From Sphingobium sp. WTD-1 (GTDB taxonomy: Bacteria > Pseudomonadota > Alphaproteobacteria > Sphingomonadales > Sphingomonadaceae), in NCBI RefSeq assembly GCF_030128825.1, contig NZ_CP119128.1, positions 372,001 through 436,000 on the forward strand: a stretch of DNA of 64,000 nucleotides. Direction: 5' to 3'. Under the pieces are notes generated by a model. It ran no database searches and was not told the origin of the DNA. It saw only the letters and a program-made list of their open reading frames with translations. Positions 31,614-40,934 of this stretch are shown here, piece after piece. How positions within the stretch are numbered: the stretch's first letter is position 1; each line of letters begins with the position of its first letter. The position numbers and the translations under genes were made by a program.

Positions 31614-34505
31614 ATGCCGCGTCGCGTGACCCTGACCGATCGACAGCGCGAGGCGCTGCTTCACTTGCCGGTCGATCAAGGTGAGCTGCTGCGGCACTAT
31701 ACCCTCAGCGATGAGGATCTCGGGCATATCCGCCAGCGCCGGCGCGCCCACAATCGTTTTGGCTTCGCGCTGCAACTGTGCGTCCTGCGCTACCCGGGCC
31801 GGGTGCTCGCTCCTGGCGAGTTGATCCCGGCGCAGGTATCGGATTTCATCGCGGCCCAGCTCGGCCTGACCAGCGACGATCTACTCCTCTATGCCGCGCG
31901 CGAGGAGACCCGGCACGAGCATCTGGCGGACCTTCGCCGAATCTACGGCTATCGCTCCTTTTCGGGGCGGGGCGCACGGGATTTGCGCGAATGGATCGCT
32001 CGGGAAGCCGAGGCGGCGACATCGAATGAGGATCTTGCCCGTCGCTTCGTTGCGGAGTGTCGCCGCACCCGCACGATCCTTCCCGGCTCCTCGACGATCG
32101 AGCGCCTTTGCGCCGATGCGCTGGTTGAGGCCGAGCGCCGGATCGAGGATCTTATCGCCCATCGCATCACGCCAACCCTGAGCGAGAATTTGGCTCACCT
32201 GTTGGAGGATACGGTGGATGGTCGCGTCACGCGCTTCGTATGGCTGCGACAGTTCGAGGTTGGCGCAAATTCAGCAGCCGCTAACCGGCTGATGGATCGA
32301 CTGGAATATCTTCAAAGGTTCGATCTTCCGGCGGATTTGCTGGACGGCGTGCCGGCGCATCGTGTGACCCGGCTTCGCCGGCAGGGCGAGCGCTATTACG
32401 CCGACGGCATGCGTGATCTGCCCGAAGACAGGCGGCTTGCGATCCTCGCTGTCTGCACCCTGGAATGGCGGTCATCGCTGGCCGATGTCATCGTGGAGAC
32501 CCACGATCGCATCGTAGGCCGTCTCTATCGGGCCTCCGAACGCCTTTGCAACACCAGGATCGCCGACGAAAAGGCGGCCGTTCGGGACACGCTGAAGTCC
32601 TTTGCCGAAATCGGTGGTGCTTTGCTTGGAGCGCAGGACGATGGCACGGCCCTGGACGGGATAATCGCCACCGGGCCTGGCTGGGAACGGTTCAGAACCC
32701 TTGTCGCCACGGCCTCCGCGCTGACCAACGTGCTCGCGGCCGACCCGCTCAGCCGTGTGCTGGACGGCTATCACCGTTTCCGCCTCTACGCGCCCAGGAT
32801 GCTGCGCCTGCTCGACATGCAGGCGGCGCCGATCGCCACGCCTCTTCTGGCGGCCGTTGCGATGCTGCGTAACGGGATCAAGGTCGATCCGCCGGTGGAT
32901 TTTCTACGTCCCAACTCGAAATGGCATCGTCATCTTCGCGCTGAGCCCAGCGGCGACCACCGGCTTTGGGAAATCGCGGTGCTGTTCCACATCCGCGACG
33001 CCTTCCGGTCCGGTGACATATGGTTGGCGGGATCGCGCCGCTATGGCGACCTCAAGCAGCTTCTGGTCCCGCCACAGGCGATAGAGCAGACCGCGCGGCT
33101 CGCCGTGCCGCTGCGGCCCGGCGAATGGCTGGCCGAGCGCAGGGCTCGACTGGATACACGGCTGAAGGAGTTTGGCCGCGCGGCGCGAACCGGCACGATC
33201 CCAGGCGGCATCATCGAGAACGGCAAGCTGCACATCGACAAGCTGAGGGCCGACACGCCCGAAGGGGCCGAGGATCTCGTGCTCGATCTCTATCAACAGC
33301 TCCCGCCCGCGAGGATCACCGATCTGTTGCTGGAAGTCGATGAGCGAACCGGATTTTCCGAGGCGTTCACGCATCTGCGCACCGGCGCGCCCTGCAGCGA
33401 CCGGATCGGCCTGATGAACGTGTTGCTGGCGGAAGGCGTCAATCTCGGTTTGCGCAAGATGGCGGCGGCGACCAACACGCACAGCTTCTGGGAATTGCTG
33501 CGGATCGCGCGCTGGCATGTCGAAGGCAGCGCCTATGATCGGGCGCTCGCCATGATCGTGGAGGCCCACGCCGCCCTGCCCATGGCCGCCTTCTGGGGAC
33601 AAGGGCAATCGGCATCCAGCGACGGGCAGTTCTTCCTTGCTACCGAGCAGGGCGAGGCGATGAATCTGATCAACGCGAAATATGGCAACGTCCCGGGCCT
33701 CAAGGGATACAGCCATGTGTCCGATCAATATGCGCCGTTCGCAACCCAGGTGATCCCGGCAACGGTCAGCGAGGCTCCCTATATCCTGGACGGGCTGCTC
33801 ATGAATGACGCGGGCCGCCGCGTTCGCCAGCATTTTGCCGACACGGGCGGCTTCACCGATCATGTGTTCGCCGCCTGCGCCTTGCTCGGCTACAGGTTCG
33901 CCCCCCGTATCCGCGATCTCCCTCAGAAAAGACTCTATGCCTTCACGCCCAACGCGACGCCGGCCAATGTGCGAGCGCTGGTCGGAGGTAAGATCAATGA
34001 ACCGCTCATCGAGCGCAACTGGCCCGACATCCTGCGCATCATGGCGACGATCGCAGCGGGGATCGTCGCCCCCAGCCAGATTCTTCGCAAGCTCGCCTCT
34101 TACCCGCGCCAGAATGAGCTGGCCCTCGCATTGCGAGAGGTGGGCCGCATCGAGCGAACCCTGTTCATGATCGACTGGATTCTTGATGCCGGCCTCCAGC
34201 GCCAGGCTCAGATCGGCCTCAACAAGGGTGAGGCCCACCACGCCCTAAAGCGCGCCATCAGCTTCCACCGCCGAGGTGAAATCCGGGATCGATCCGGCGA
34301 AGGCCAGCACTATCGCATCGCCGGAATGAACCTGCTCGCCGCCATCATCATATTCTGGAACACCATGAAGCTCGGCGAGGTCGTCAATACCCGGGCCGCC
34401 AGCGGTACCCATATCGCGCCTGATCTACTCGCCCACGTCTCGCCGTTGGGATGGGAACACATCAATCTAACCGGGGAATATCGCTGGCCCAAATCCTTAG
34501 CGTAG
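31614..34505 (+). CDS. tnpA: Tn3-family transposase TnpA
   Basis: Protein of 963 aa, the expected length. N-terminal DUF4158-like DNA-binding region (LTDRQREALLHLPVD, HRVTRLRRQGERYYADGMRD) and a C-terminal DDE_Tnp_Tn3 core. Acidic residues lie in ASSDGQFF, GYSHVSDQY and the RRGEIRDRSGEGQHYRI segment. AAGGAG lies 7 bases before the ATG. The stop codon lies inside the right terminal repeat. It acts on the 38-bp repeats at 20383 and 34496, making cointegrates. Confidence 0.96.
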   Translation: MPRRVTLTDRQREALLHLPVDQGELLRHYTLSDEDLGHIRQRRRAHNRFGFALQLCVLRYPGRVLAPGELIPAQVSDFIAAQLGLTSDDLLLYAAREETRHEHLADLRRIYGYRSFSGRGARDLREWIAREAEAATSNEDLARRFVAECRRTRTILPGSSTIERLCADALVEAERRIEDLIAHRITPTLSENLAHLLEDTVDGRVTRFVWLRQFEVGANSAAANRLMDRLEYLQRFDLPADLLDGVPAHRVTRLRRQGERYYADGMRDLPEDRRLAILAVCTLEWRSSLADVIVETHDRIVGRLYRASERLCNTRIADEKAAVRDTLKSFAEIGGALLGAQDDGTALDGIIATGPGWERFRTLVATASALTNVLAADPLSRVLDGYHRFRLYAPRMLRLLDMQAAPIATPLLAAVAMLRNGIKVDPPVDFLRPNSKWHRHLRAEPSGDHRLWEIAVLFHIRDAFRSGDIWLAGSRRYGDLKQLLVPPQAIEQTARLAVPLRPGEWLAERRARLDTRLKEFGRAARTGTIPGGIIENGKLHIDKLRADTPEGAEDLVLDLYQQLPPARITDLLLEVDERTGFSEAFTHLRTGAPCSDRIGLMNVLLAEGVNLGLRKMAAATNTHSFWELLRIARWHVEGSAYDRALAMIVEAHAALPMAAFWGQGQSASSDGQFFLATEQGEAMNLINAKYGNVPGLKGYSHVSDQYAPFATQVIPATVSEAPYILDGLLMNDAGRRVRQHFADTGGFTDHVFAACALLGYRFAPRIRDLPQKRLYAFTPNATPANVRALVGGKINEPLIERNWPDILRIMATIAAGIVAPSQILRKLASYPRQNELALALREVGRIERTLFMIDWILDAGLQRQAQIGLNKGEAHHALKRAISFHRRGEIRDRSGEGQHYRIAGMNLLAAIIIFWNTMKLGEVVNTRAASGTHIAPDLLAHVSPLGWEHINLTGEYRWPKSLA

Positions 34506-34533
34506 GATTCCGCCCCCTCCCGCAAACGCCCCC
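34496..34533 (-). repeat. Right 38-bp terminal inverted repeat of the Tn3-family element
   Basis: Inverted copy of 20383-20420 (37 of 38 bases). The tnpA stop codon (34503-34505) lies inside it. The next five bases, TATAG, do not match the left flank. Confidence 0.92.
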
Positions 34534-35121
34534 TATAGCGAGACGCTGGCGGGCATGGTGCAGAAGATCGACGCCACCTTGCAGCGCGCCGACGCGCTGG
34601 TGACGGCAGCCAGGGACGGAGCAACGCCGCGTCACGTTGTTGACCGGATCGTAGCGGCAGGCGGTGACGCCCGCGCCGAGGACCGGCGGACGATCGCGAC
34701 CGCAGCCGCAGAGCTGAAGGATGCAACTCGGGCGCTTCAGGGCGTCACCGCATCGGCGCGGCGGGGCTACGAGCAGAACCGCTGGTTGATGTGGACGGCG
34801 ATCGGCGGAGTGGTGCTCGGCATGGTGCTTTGGGCGGCGTTCGCCGGCGTCGTCGCGCGTGCCGTGCCGGCGAGCTGGCAATGGCCGGAAAAGATGGCGG
34901 CGCGAGCGCTCGACCTGTCAATGTGGGAAGGCGGGCAGCGGATGATGCAGGCTGCCTCGCCCACCGCGTTCCGCGCGATCATAGCGGCCGACAGGATGGT
35001 GTTGGCCAATCGCGAAACGATCGAAGGGTGCAGCAAGGCCGCAGCCCGAACGCGCGAGACGGTGCGATGCACAATCAAAGTTGGTGCTAGCCTTGAGGAG
35101 CAGCAGGATAGCGACCGCTAG
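34534..35121 (+). pseudogene. 5'-truncated DUF6118-family gene
   Basis: An open frame of 195 residues continues straight from the transposon edge. It ends with the DUF6118 pattern: WLMWTAIGGVVLGMVLWAAFAGVVAR (membrane helix), VPASWQWPEKMAARALDLSMWEGGQRMM, then RETVRCTIKVG. Full members carry about 60-80 more N-terminal residues, so the 5' part was lost at the right transposon end. An internal ATG at 34555 might still be used. Family members are typically on alphaproteobacterial plasmids and islands. Function unknown. Confidence 0.75.
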
Positions 35122-35124
35122 TTC

Positions 35125-36000
35125 CTATTCACTGCAACTCGATTTTGGCATGATTGCTGGCTCACTTTTTACTGATTTGCCCTGCTGGTTGCGCGAGCCG
35201 GCGCGCCAAGCTGCGACTATCAAATAGATACCTGCGGCAATCATCGGCACGGTGAGCCACTGACCCATATGAAGCCCTGTTCTGGCTGTGAAGCCGACAA
35301 GCTGGGCATCCGGCTCCCGGAAGAATTCGACAATGAAGCGAGCGAGCCCATAGCCAAGAAGGAACACGCCGACGAGCATGCCAGGGCGACGTCGGGCGTT
35401 GGTAAACCAGAAAAGGCACGCGAGCACGGCAAACAAGACCAGTCCTTCCAGCCCGGCTTCGTAGAGCTGGCTCGGGTGACGCGCGAGGCCATCGCGACTT
35501 CCGGGGAACACAATCGCCCAAGGCACATCGGTGGGCTTTCCCCAAAGCTCACCATTCACGAAATTAGCGAGGCGGCCGAAGAACAGGCCGATCGGCACGG
35601 TGCAGGCGACATAATCATGGACCCGCAGCCATTCGAGGCCGTGTCGTCGCGCGAACAGGATCAGCGCGAGCGAGACGCCAGCTGCACCCCCGTGGAACGA
35701 CATGCCGCCGTCCCACAGCTTGAGGATTTGCAGGGGGTCGAAGATCATCTCAGGACCGTAAAAGATCACATAGCCGAGACGGCCACCGAGGATAACGCCC
35801 AACGTCGCGTAGAACACGAGATCGTCGGCTTGTGCGCGGTTCATCGGGGCCGCTGGTTGGGCCAGCAGCCGCAGCAGATACCACCACCCGGCAATGATGC
35901 CGGCGATATAGGCCAGCGAGTACCAGCGGATGTCGAGCGGGCCTATGGAGATGGCTATCGGGCTCAATCCGAGGCTGGCGAATGCGATATGGCTATCCAA
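35125..36000 (-). CDS. lgt: Prolipoprotein diacylglyceryl transferase
   Basis: Protein of 291 aa, full length, seven membrane helices. It transfers diacylglycerol from phosphatidylglycerol to the lipobox Cys of prolipoproteins. The Lgt signature [16 protein letters not shown] (about 155-170) is present, as are [20 protein letters not shown] and RHPSQLYEA. The TTG start at 35998-36000 has AGGAT upstream and matches the usual N-terminus; the frame is open far upstream but that part is not Lgt-like. Last gene of the sulfur operon, so probably a second, accessory copy. Confidence 0.93.
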   Translation of the reverse strand: MDSHIAFASLGLSPIAISIGPLDIRWYSLAYIAGIIAGWWYLLRLLAQPAAPMNRAQADDLVFYATLGVILGGRLGYVIFYGPEMIFDPLQILKLWDGGMSFHGGAAGVSLALILFARRHGLEWLRVHDYVACTVPIGLFFGRLANFVNGELWGKPTDVPWAIVFPGSRDGLARHPSQLYEAGLEGLVLFAVLACLFWFTNARRRPGMLVGVFLLGYGLARFIVEFFREPDAQLVGFTARTGLHMGQWLTVPMIAAGIYLIVAAWRAGSRNQQGKSVKSEPAIMPKSSCSE

Positions 36001-36046
36001 GGATTGTATCCTGCCTGCGAGAAGCGGCGCTCGAGCGCGCCATGGG

Positions 36047-36433
36047 TTATTCCGGTGCGATTGAAGCGCCGGCATCCTTGAGCGCCGCAAACCCGCCGGG
36101 GACGTGGGCGACATTCTCCACGCCCATCTCCTTGAGTGATTTTGCGGCCAGCGCCGAGCGGGCGCCGGACCCACAATAGAGCACCAACCGCGATCCACTG
36201 GCGAGTTTGGCATTGTGGGTGGGGCTTTCAGGATCGACCTGGAATTCCAGAAGGCCACGCGGGACATGCACCGCACCAGCCACCAGCCCCGATTTTGCGA
36301 CTTCCCCTGGCTCGCGGATGTCAACGAACTGGACCTTGGGATTGCCGACAAGTTTGGCTGCATCGTCAGGCGCGATAGTTTCGACAATCGCATTCGCTTC
36401 GGAAACGAGTTGTTTCGAGGTGCGTGTTGGCAT
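36047..36433 (-). CDS. Rhodanese-domain sulfurtransferase
   Basis: Protein of 128 aa, single rhodanese domain. The catalytic Cys lies in the six-residue loop CGSGAR ([12 protein letters not shown]), and [10 protein letters not shown] is the conserved N-terminal strand. It moves persulfide sulfur to an acceptor. It lies between the persulfide dioxygenase and lgt in a BigR-type operon, consistent with sulfide/persulfide clearance. Confidence 0.93.
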   Translation of the reverse strand: MPTRTSKQLVSEANAIVETIAPDDAAKLVGNPKVQFVDIREPGEVAKSGLVAGAVHVPRGLLEFQVDPESPTHNAKLASGSRLVLYCGSGARSALAAKSLKEMGVENVAHVPGGFAALKDAGASIAPE

Positions 36434-36469
36434 CGACTTTCTCCTGTAAATGAACCTGTATCGGATGGC

Positions 36470-37219
36470 TCAGCCCTGCTCGGACTTGCCGCCTATCTGG
36501 CGCAGCATTTCCGGCAAATCTGTCGGGCAATCACCGCAAAGCTTGTTTGCCGGAACGGCAACGTCGATCTTCTTTGGGTAGGGAAGATCGAGAGCGGCCA
36601 TGATCGCGACGAATTCCTGAACGGTCTTGCCCGCAAGGCGCGGGTTCCGTTCACGCTCCTGCGCCACTGTCGTGATGTGGCGATGATTGTAGTCGTGAGC
36701 CGGGTAGATCAGACCATCGCCCGGCAGCGTGAAAATCTTCTGCGTGACGGAGTGATAAAGGGTGGCGGCGTCACCGTTTTGGAAGTCGGTGCGGCCACAG
36801 CCGTCGATTAGCAGGGCGTCGCCGGTGAAGGCGCGAAGACCATCGGGCTGCTCAACCAGGTAGGTATGGTGGGCGTCGGTGTGCCCCGGCGTAAACAGCG
36901 GCTGAAGCTTGAGCGCGCCGACAGTCAAAGGCTGGTCCTCGGCGACCCCCACGTCAGCACAGGGAAGGCCGTCCATGGCGGGGTACGCGATCTTGGAGCC
37001 GGTAAGGCTGCGCAGATAGCAGGCCGATGTGACGTGGTCCGCATGCACATGCGTCTCCAACGTATAAGCCAGTTCGAGATCCAGTTCCTGAAGCGCGGCA
37101 AGGTCGCGTTCGATCGTTTCGAGGACAGGATCGATCAGGACGGCTTTGCGCGTCTCCGGGCAACCGAGGAGGTAGGTGTAGGTCGAGGACTCCGGCTCGA
37201 ACAACTGACGAAAGATCAT
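36470..37219 (-). CDS. blh: Metallo-beta-lactamase-fold persulfide dioxygenase (Blh/ETHE1-like)
   Basis: Protein of 249 aa. Metal motif THVHADH (about 56-62), [27 protein letters not shown] and YPAHDYNHR: the ETHE1/Blh subgroup, where a single Fe(II) is held by two His and Asp and glutathione persulfide is oxidised to sulfite. The C-terminal [18 protein letters not shown] is also family-typical. The ATG at 37217-37219 gives the standard N-terminus. It is partnered by rhodanese and TauE in the operon. Confidence 0.93.
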   Translation of the reverse strand: MIFRQLFEPESSTYTYLLGCPETRKAVLIDPVLETIERDLAALQELDLELAYTLETHVHADHVTSACYLRSLTGSKIAYPAMDGLPCADVGVAEDQPLTVGALKLQPLFTPGHTDAHHTYLVEQPDGLRAFTGDALLIDGCGRTDFQNGDAATLYHSVTQKIFTLPGDGLIYPAHDYNHRHITTVAQERERNPRLAGKTVQEFVAIMAALDLPYPKKIDVAVPANKLCGDCPTDLPEMLRQIGGKSEQG

Positions 37220-37238
37220 GATCGGTCTCCAATGGTGT

Positions 37239-38018
37239 CTAGCCGCCGATCCCGCCCAGGCTGCGGAACAGCATGTAGGCGGCCACGGCCAGCAGGACGA
37301 AAGCGAAGATGCGGGTGAGCAAGCCCTTATGATCGGCGAGCCGGATGGCGGTTTGCATGCCGGCGACGCCGCCAGCGACCCCGCCAGCGATGAAGAAGCC
37401 GGCCACGCGCCAATCCACGAGTCCTGACAGGGCATAGTTGAGGGCTGTCGCCGATCCGAACGTTCCCACCGAAAACAGCGACGATCCGACCGCGTTGAGG
37501 ATGGGCATGCCGCTGCCGAGCATGATGCCGGGCACAATCAGGAAGCCGCCGCCGATGCCGAAGAACCCTGACAGGAGGCCGGCGAGAAGGCCGATCGCCA
37601 CGAGCCGCACAGCGATGGGGCGCGTGATCCGCACGCCCGGGTCGCCGCCGCCGGATTTGCCGCGCAGCATGGAAACCCCCACCACGATCATCACGCCTGC
37701 GAACAGCACCAGGAGATGCTGACCCGCCACCATCTTGCCCAGGGTGGAGCCGATCAGGGCGCCTATGACGCCCGATGCCCCGAAGACGAGGGCGCAGGGC
37801 CACTTCACGGTTCCGGCCCGGGCGTGCTGGATCAGGTTGGCGAAGGCATTGGCGGCCACCGCCAGCGCGCTCGTGCCGATCGCGACGTGCGGGTCCTTCA
37901 TGCCCACGACATACAGCAGCAACGGCAGGGCAAGGATCGAGCCGCCGCCGCCGATCACCCCGAGGGTAAAGCCGACGACGACACCGGATATGAGCGTGAG
38001 GATGTCGACCGGCGTCAT
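37239..38018 (-). CDS. TauE/SafE (TSUP) family sulfite/organosulfur exporter
   Basis: Protein of 259 aa with about eight membrane helices. Paired family repeats GFTLGVIGGGGSILALPLLLY near the N-terminus and GLLSGFFGIGGGFLIVPGIML in the middle. Likely exports sulfite made by the persulfide dioxygenase. The start overlaps the YeeE/YedE gene stop by 4 bases. Confidence 0.92.
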   Translation of the reverse strand: MTPVDILTLISGVVVGFTLGVIGGGGSILALPLLLYVVGMKDPHVAIGTSALAVAANAFANLIQHARAGTVKWPCALVFGASGVIGALIGSTLGKMVAGQHLLVLFAGVMIVVGVSMLRGKSGGGDPGVRITRPIAVRLVAIGLLAGLLSGFFGIGGGFLIVPGIMLGSGMPILNAVGSSLFSVGTFGSATALNYALSGLVDWRVAGFFIAGGVAGGVAGMQTAIRLADHKGLLTRIFAFVLLAVAAYMLFRSLGGIGG

Positions 38019-38458
38019 GGGTTTGCCCCGGGCCTGGCTGCGCGATAACGTTCCTGAAGGGCGAAGACGCCCATGCCCGCCAGCATCGCCACGACGAACA
38101 CCAGCGCCGCCGGCGCTCCGAGGCTCAGGGCGACCAGGGCCGGACCAGGGCAGTAGCCGACGAGGCCCCATCCGACGCCGAACAAAGCCGCGCCCGAGAG
38201 AAGCTTCTTGTCCAGGGACCGGGACGATGGCCCATTGAACGCCGGTGCGAAAAGCGGAGCATCGCGCCTTCGGCCGAGTGCAAATCCCAACGCTGAAACC
38301 ATGACGGCCGAGGCCAGCACCAAGGCAAGGCTCGGGTCCCACGACGGCGCGGCGACATCAAGAAACGCCAGAACCTTGCTGGGGGCTATCATGGCGGAGA
38401 CGATCAGGCCGAAGCCGAAAATGAGCCCCGAGGCGAGCGCGATGAGCAGCTTCCTCAT
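38015..38458 (-). CDS. YeeE/YedE-family transporter subunit (PmpB-like, DUF6691)
   Basis: Protein of 147 aa with four membrane segments. Motifs GLIFGFGLIVSAMIAPSKVLAFLD and GWGLVGYCPGPALV, with the transport-type Cys, match the second half of two-component YeeE/YedE permeases that move thiosulfate-like sulfur species. It pairs with the upstream 141-aa subunit (3-base gap). Confidence 0.9.
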   Translation of the reverse strand: MRKLLIALASGLIFGFGLIVSAMIAPSKVLAFLDVAAPSWDPSLALVLASAVMVSALGFALGRRRDAPLFAPAFNGPSSRSLDKKLLSGAALFGVGWGLVGYCPGPALVALSLGAPAALVFVVAMLAGMGVFALQERYRAARPGANP

Positions 38459-38461
38459 TGC

Positions 38462-38887
38462 TCAGAGTCCGATGACGTGTCGGGCGACGTACACAGTCGC
38501 GGCCGCTGTGATGAGGAAGACGCCTGTCGCGGCGAGCGAGCGGGGCGAGAGCCTCGCTATTCCGCAGACGCCATGCCCGCTGGTGCAACCACTCCCGAGC
38601 CGAGTCCCAAATCCCACCAGAAGGCCGGCTGCGATCACGACGGCGACTGGGGCCGGCGACGTGAGGTCCGGTAGCAGGCCGCCCGCCGCCCGGTAGAGCA
38701 AGGGCGCGGCGAGCAGGCCGACCAGGAATGTTGCGCGCCAGGCCATCTCGCCGCGGACAGGCGCAAGCACCCCGCCGACGATGCCGCTGATTCCAGCGAT
38801 GCGCCCATTGGCGATCCACAGGAAGGAAGCCGAGAGGCCGATTAGCGCGCCGCCCACGATGGCCGAGAATGGGGTGAAACCCTCCAT
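38462..38887 (-). CDS. YeeE/YedE-family transporter subunit (PmpA-like)
   Basis: Protein of 141 aa with about four membrane segments. Motifs FTPFSAIVGGALIGLSASFL, RIAGISGIVGG and FGTRLGSGCTSGHGVCG, whose cysteines are thought to relay reactive sulfur in this family. First structural gene after the BigR-like regulator (2-base gap). Confidence 0.92.
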   Translation of the reverse strand: MEGFTPFSAIVGGALIGLSASFLWIANGRIAGISGIVGGVLAPVRGEMAWRATFLVGLLAAPLLYRAAGGLLPDLTSPAPVAVVIAAGLLVGFGTRLGSGCTSGHGVCGIARLSPRSLAATGVFLITAAATVYVARHVIGL

Positions 38888-38889
38888 CG

Positions 38890-39246
38890 TCAGGATTCTC
38901 TGCTCTCAGCTTCGTCACCGGCGCAAAAGAGTGCGTAGAGTTCCGTCAGGATCGGCAGCACGCGCTCGGACGTGATGCGGTAGAATATCGTCGTTTTCTC
39001 CCGCCGTGTTCCGACCAGGCCTTCGTCGCGCAGCGTGGCCAGATGGCGGGACAAATTCGACTGTGTCAGTCCGAGGCGTTCGCCCAGATCGGTTACCGAC
39101 AACTCCCCGCCGAGCAGGCTGCACAGGATCATCAGACGGTGCCGGCTCGCAAGCGAACGGAGGAACGCTTCCGCTTCGCCGGCCTTTTCCTCCAGAAGCT
39201 CCGGAGACATTTTAACGAGGGAAGGTGGCACAGTTGCTCCAAACAT
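38890..39246 (-). CDS. bigR: ArsR-family persulfide-sensing repressor (BigR/SqrR-like)
   Basis: Protein of 118 aa. Winged helix (ELSVTDLGERLGLTQSNLSRHLATL) with one Cys in RLMILCSLLGG and one near the C-terminus in LYALFCAGDE. This Cys pair forms a polysulfide bridge in BigR and SqrR. It should repress the downstream sulfur operon until sulfide/persulfide stress. The ATG at 39244-39246 overlaps the palindromic operator and lacks a ribosome site, so the transcript may be leaderless; an ATG at 39210 is the alternative. Confidence 0.88.
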   Translation of the reverse strand: MFGATVPPSLVKMSPELLEEKAGEAEAFLRSLASRHRLMILCSLLGGELSVTDLGERLGLTQSNLSRHLATLRDEGLVGTRREKTTIFYRITSERVLPILTELYALFCAGDEAESRES

Positions 39247-39268
39247 CTTATATGTAGCATATATGATG
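39244..39268. promoter_or_regulatory. Palindromic operator of the BigR/SqrR-like repressor
   Basis: A 25-base near-perfect dyad with arms CATCTTATATG and CATATATGATG around TAG. This AT-rich ATATG-CATAT palindrome is the BigR-type operator form. It covers the first codon of the regulator and the likely -10 region of the sulfur operon, as expected for autorepression. Confidence 0.75.
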
Positions 39269-39434
39269 GAGTGGTGTTCGATCAAGCGCCAGCTAGGAGG
39301 TTCCCCCCGTGAGCTACTATTTCGCCAAGCCATCGAGGCTCCTTCGAAGCGCCGGAGTGCGAGGTAACCCCATGCTGATCGACCAGGCTGTCCGTATCGC
39401 TTCCGAGCTGCGCTGCACGCTGGGACAGATTTAG

Positions 39435-40907
39435 ATGCTCGATCGACGTTCGCTGTTGGCTGGCGGAGCGGCATTGTTCGCAACCACCGCTTGCTCGCGC
39501 TCCACGCCGGGCCTCGGCGGGGGAGGTGCAAACCCGCTTCCGATGCCGCCGCTGTTGGACGCACGGCCTGGCCGCTCATTCGCGCTACGGGTCCAGTCCG
39601 GAACGACTTCATTTTATCCAGGCCGGCCGAGTGACACGCTCGGGTATAATGGCAGCTATCTCGGACCGACGATCAGGGTGCGCCGTGGCGACGACGTGGC
39701 GGCTGTCGTGACCAACGGGCTCAACGCGGACACGACTGTGCATTGGCACGGGCTTCTGATCCCCGGAGAGCTGGATGGCGGCCCCCATCAGATCATCGCG
39801 CCGGGCGCGACCTGGCGGCCCACGCTCCCGATCCGGCAGCCCGCAGCGACCCTCCTTTATCACTCACACGTCCATGGGTTGACGGCCGAGCAAGTCTATT
39901 CGGGCCTGGCTGGGGCGTTGCTGGTAACCGACGACGAAGAGCAGGGCCTGGGGCTCCCGTCAGAATATGGCGTGGACGATCTGCCCCTGCTCATCCAGGA
40001 TCGCCAGTTCGAAAATGGTCGCCTTGTCATGCCAGGCGGCATGATGGTCGCCATGCAGGGCCGGCGCGGCGACACGATCCTTGTGAACGGCGCGGTGAAT
40101 CCGCTGGCGGCGGTGCCAAATCGGTTGGTTCGCCTGCGGCTCGTCAACGCATCGAACGCGCGGATTTATGAGCTGTCGTTTTCCGATCGGCGGAGCTTTC
40201 ACTGGATCGGAACCGAAGGGGGGCTGCTCGAACACGCAGTGGCATTGGAAGCCATAACCTTGGCGCCGGGCCAACGTGCCGAGCTTCTCGTGGACTTCAC
40301 GGACGGTAGGTCCGCCTCGCTGGTGACGGCGGCTGATACCAACAGCTCGATGATGGGCGGCATGGGTATGATGGGGCGTGGCGCCCGAAGGACCGATGCC
40401 GCGGCACCAGCGACCGTGCTGCGGTTTGAACCACGGCCGTTGGGACAGGCTCGTGCCAGCGGCGTCGTGCCGACCCTTCTGGCATCACGAACTGGGCCCG
40501 ACGCCAGCAAGGCGGTGCGCCGTCGCCGTCTGAGCCTCAACATGGGCATGGGCGGCATGATGGGCTCAGGAAGCGGCGGTGGCGGCCTTACGATCAATGG
40601 CAAGCCATTCGACATGAATCGCATCGATGAGACGGTGAAGCTAGGCTCCACCGAAATATGGGAGGTGTCTGGCGAAATGATGCGCCACCCGATCCATATT
40701 CACGGCGTCCACTTTGATGTTCTCACCCGCGGTGGCGGGCAGCCCGATGTTCTCGACCAGGGGCCGCGCGACACGGTCCTCGTCAAGGAACCGGTGGAGC
40801 TTCTCATCCGATTTGATCAGCCGGCCAAGAGCGCTCCCTTCATGTATCACTGCCATATCCTTGAACATGAGGATAATGGAATGATGGGCCAGTTCAGTGT
40901 TGCGTAG
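39435..40907 (+). CDS. Multicopper oxidase (CueO/CopA-like)
   Basis: Protein of 490 aa with a Tat-type N-terminus (DRRSLLAGGAALFATTAC). All four copper-binding blocks are present: HWHG (about 103), HSHVHG (about 143), HPIHIHGVH (about 420) and HCHILEHEDNGMM (about 474), including the T1 Cys and axial Met. Met-rich insert (SSMMGGMGMMGRG, NMGMGGMMGSG) typical of cuprous oxidases. It oxidises Cu(I) to less toxic Cu(II) in the periplasm. Confidence 0.94.
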   Translation: MLDRRSLLAGGAALFATTACSRSTPGLGGGGANPLPMPPLLDARPGRSFALRVQSGTTSFYPGRPSDTLGYNGSYLGPTIRVRRGDDVAAVVTNGLNADTTVHWHGLLIPGELDGGPHQIIAPGATWRPTLPIRQPAATLLYHSHVHGLTAEQVYSGLAGALLVTDDEEQGLGLPSEYGVDDLPLLIQDRQFENGRLVMPGGMMVAMQGRRGDTILVNGAVNPLAAVPNRLVRLRLVNASNARIYELSFSDRRSFHWIGTEGGLLEHAVALEAITLAPGQRAELLVDFTDGRSASLVTAADTNSSMMGGMGMMGRGARRTDAAAPATVLRFEPRPLGQARASGVVPTLLASRTGPDASKAVRRRRLSLNMGMGGMMGSGSGGGGLTINGKPFDMNRIDETVKLGSTEIWEVSGEMMRHPIHIHGVHFDVLTRGGGQPDVLDQGPRDTVLVKEPVELLIRFDQPAKSAPFMYHCHILEHEDNGMMGQFSVA

Positions 40908-40934
40908 GCGTAGGCTCCCACTTCTGGAGAGTTT

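Larger units (their letters stand above)
20383..34533. mobile_element. Tn3-family transposon containing a nested Tn402-like integron transposon
   Basis: Bounded by 38-bp inverted repeats that match at 37 of 38 positions (20383-20420 and 34496-34533). Both begin with GGGGGCG and end ACGCTAAG or ACGCCAAG, the standard Tn3-family form. Own genes: GNAT (20447-20977), tnpR (20974-21594) and tnpA (31614-34505, whose stop lies inside the right repeat). The interval between tnpR and tnpA, where the res site belongs, is split by the Tn402-like element. Flanking pentamers TGAAA and TATAG differ, so no target duplication survives; the flanks have been rearranged. Confidence 0.9.

Noticed and set aside
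20378..34538. Target-site duplication of the outer Tn3-family element
   Set aside because: The flanking pentamers TGAAA and TATAG do not match, so none is claimed.
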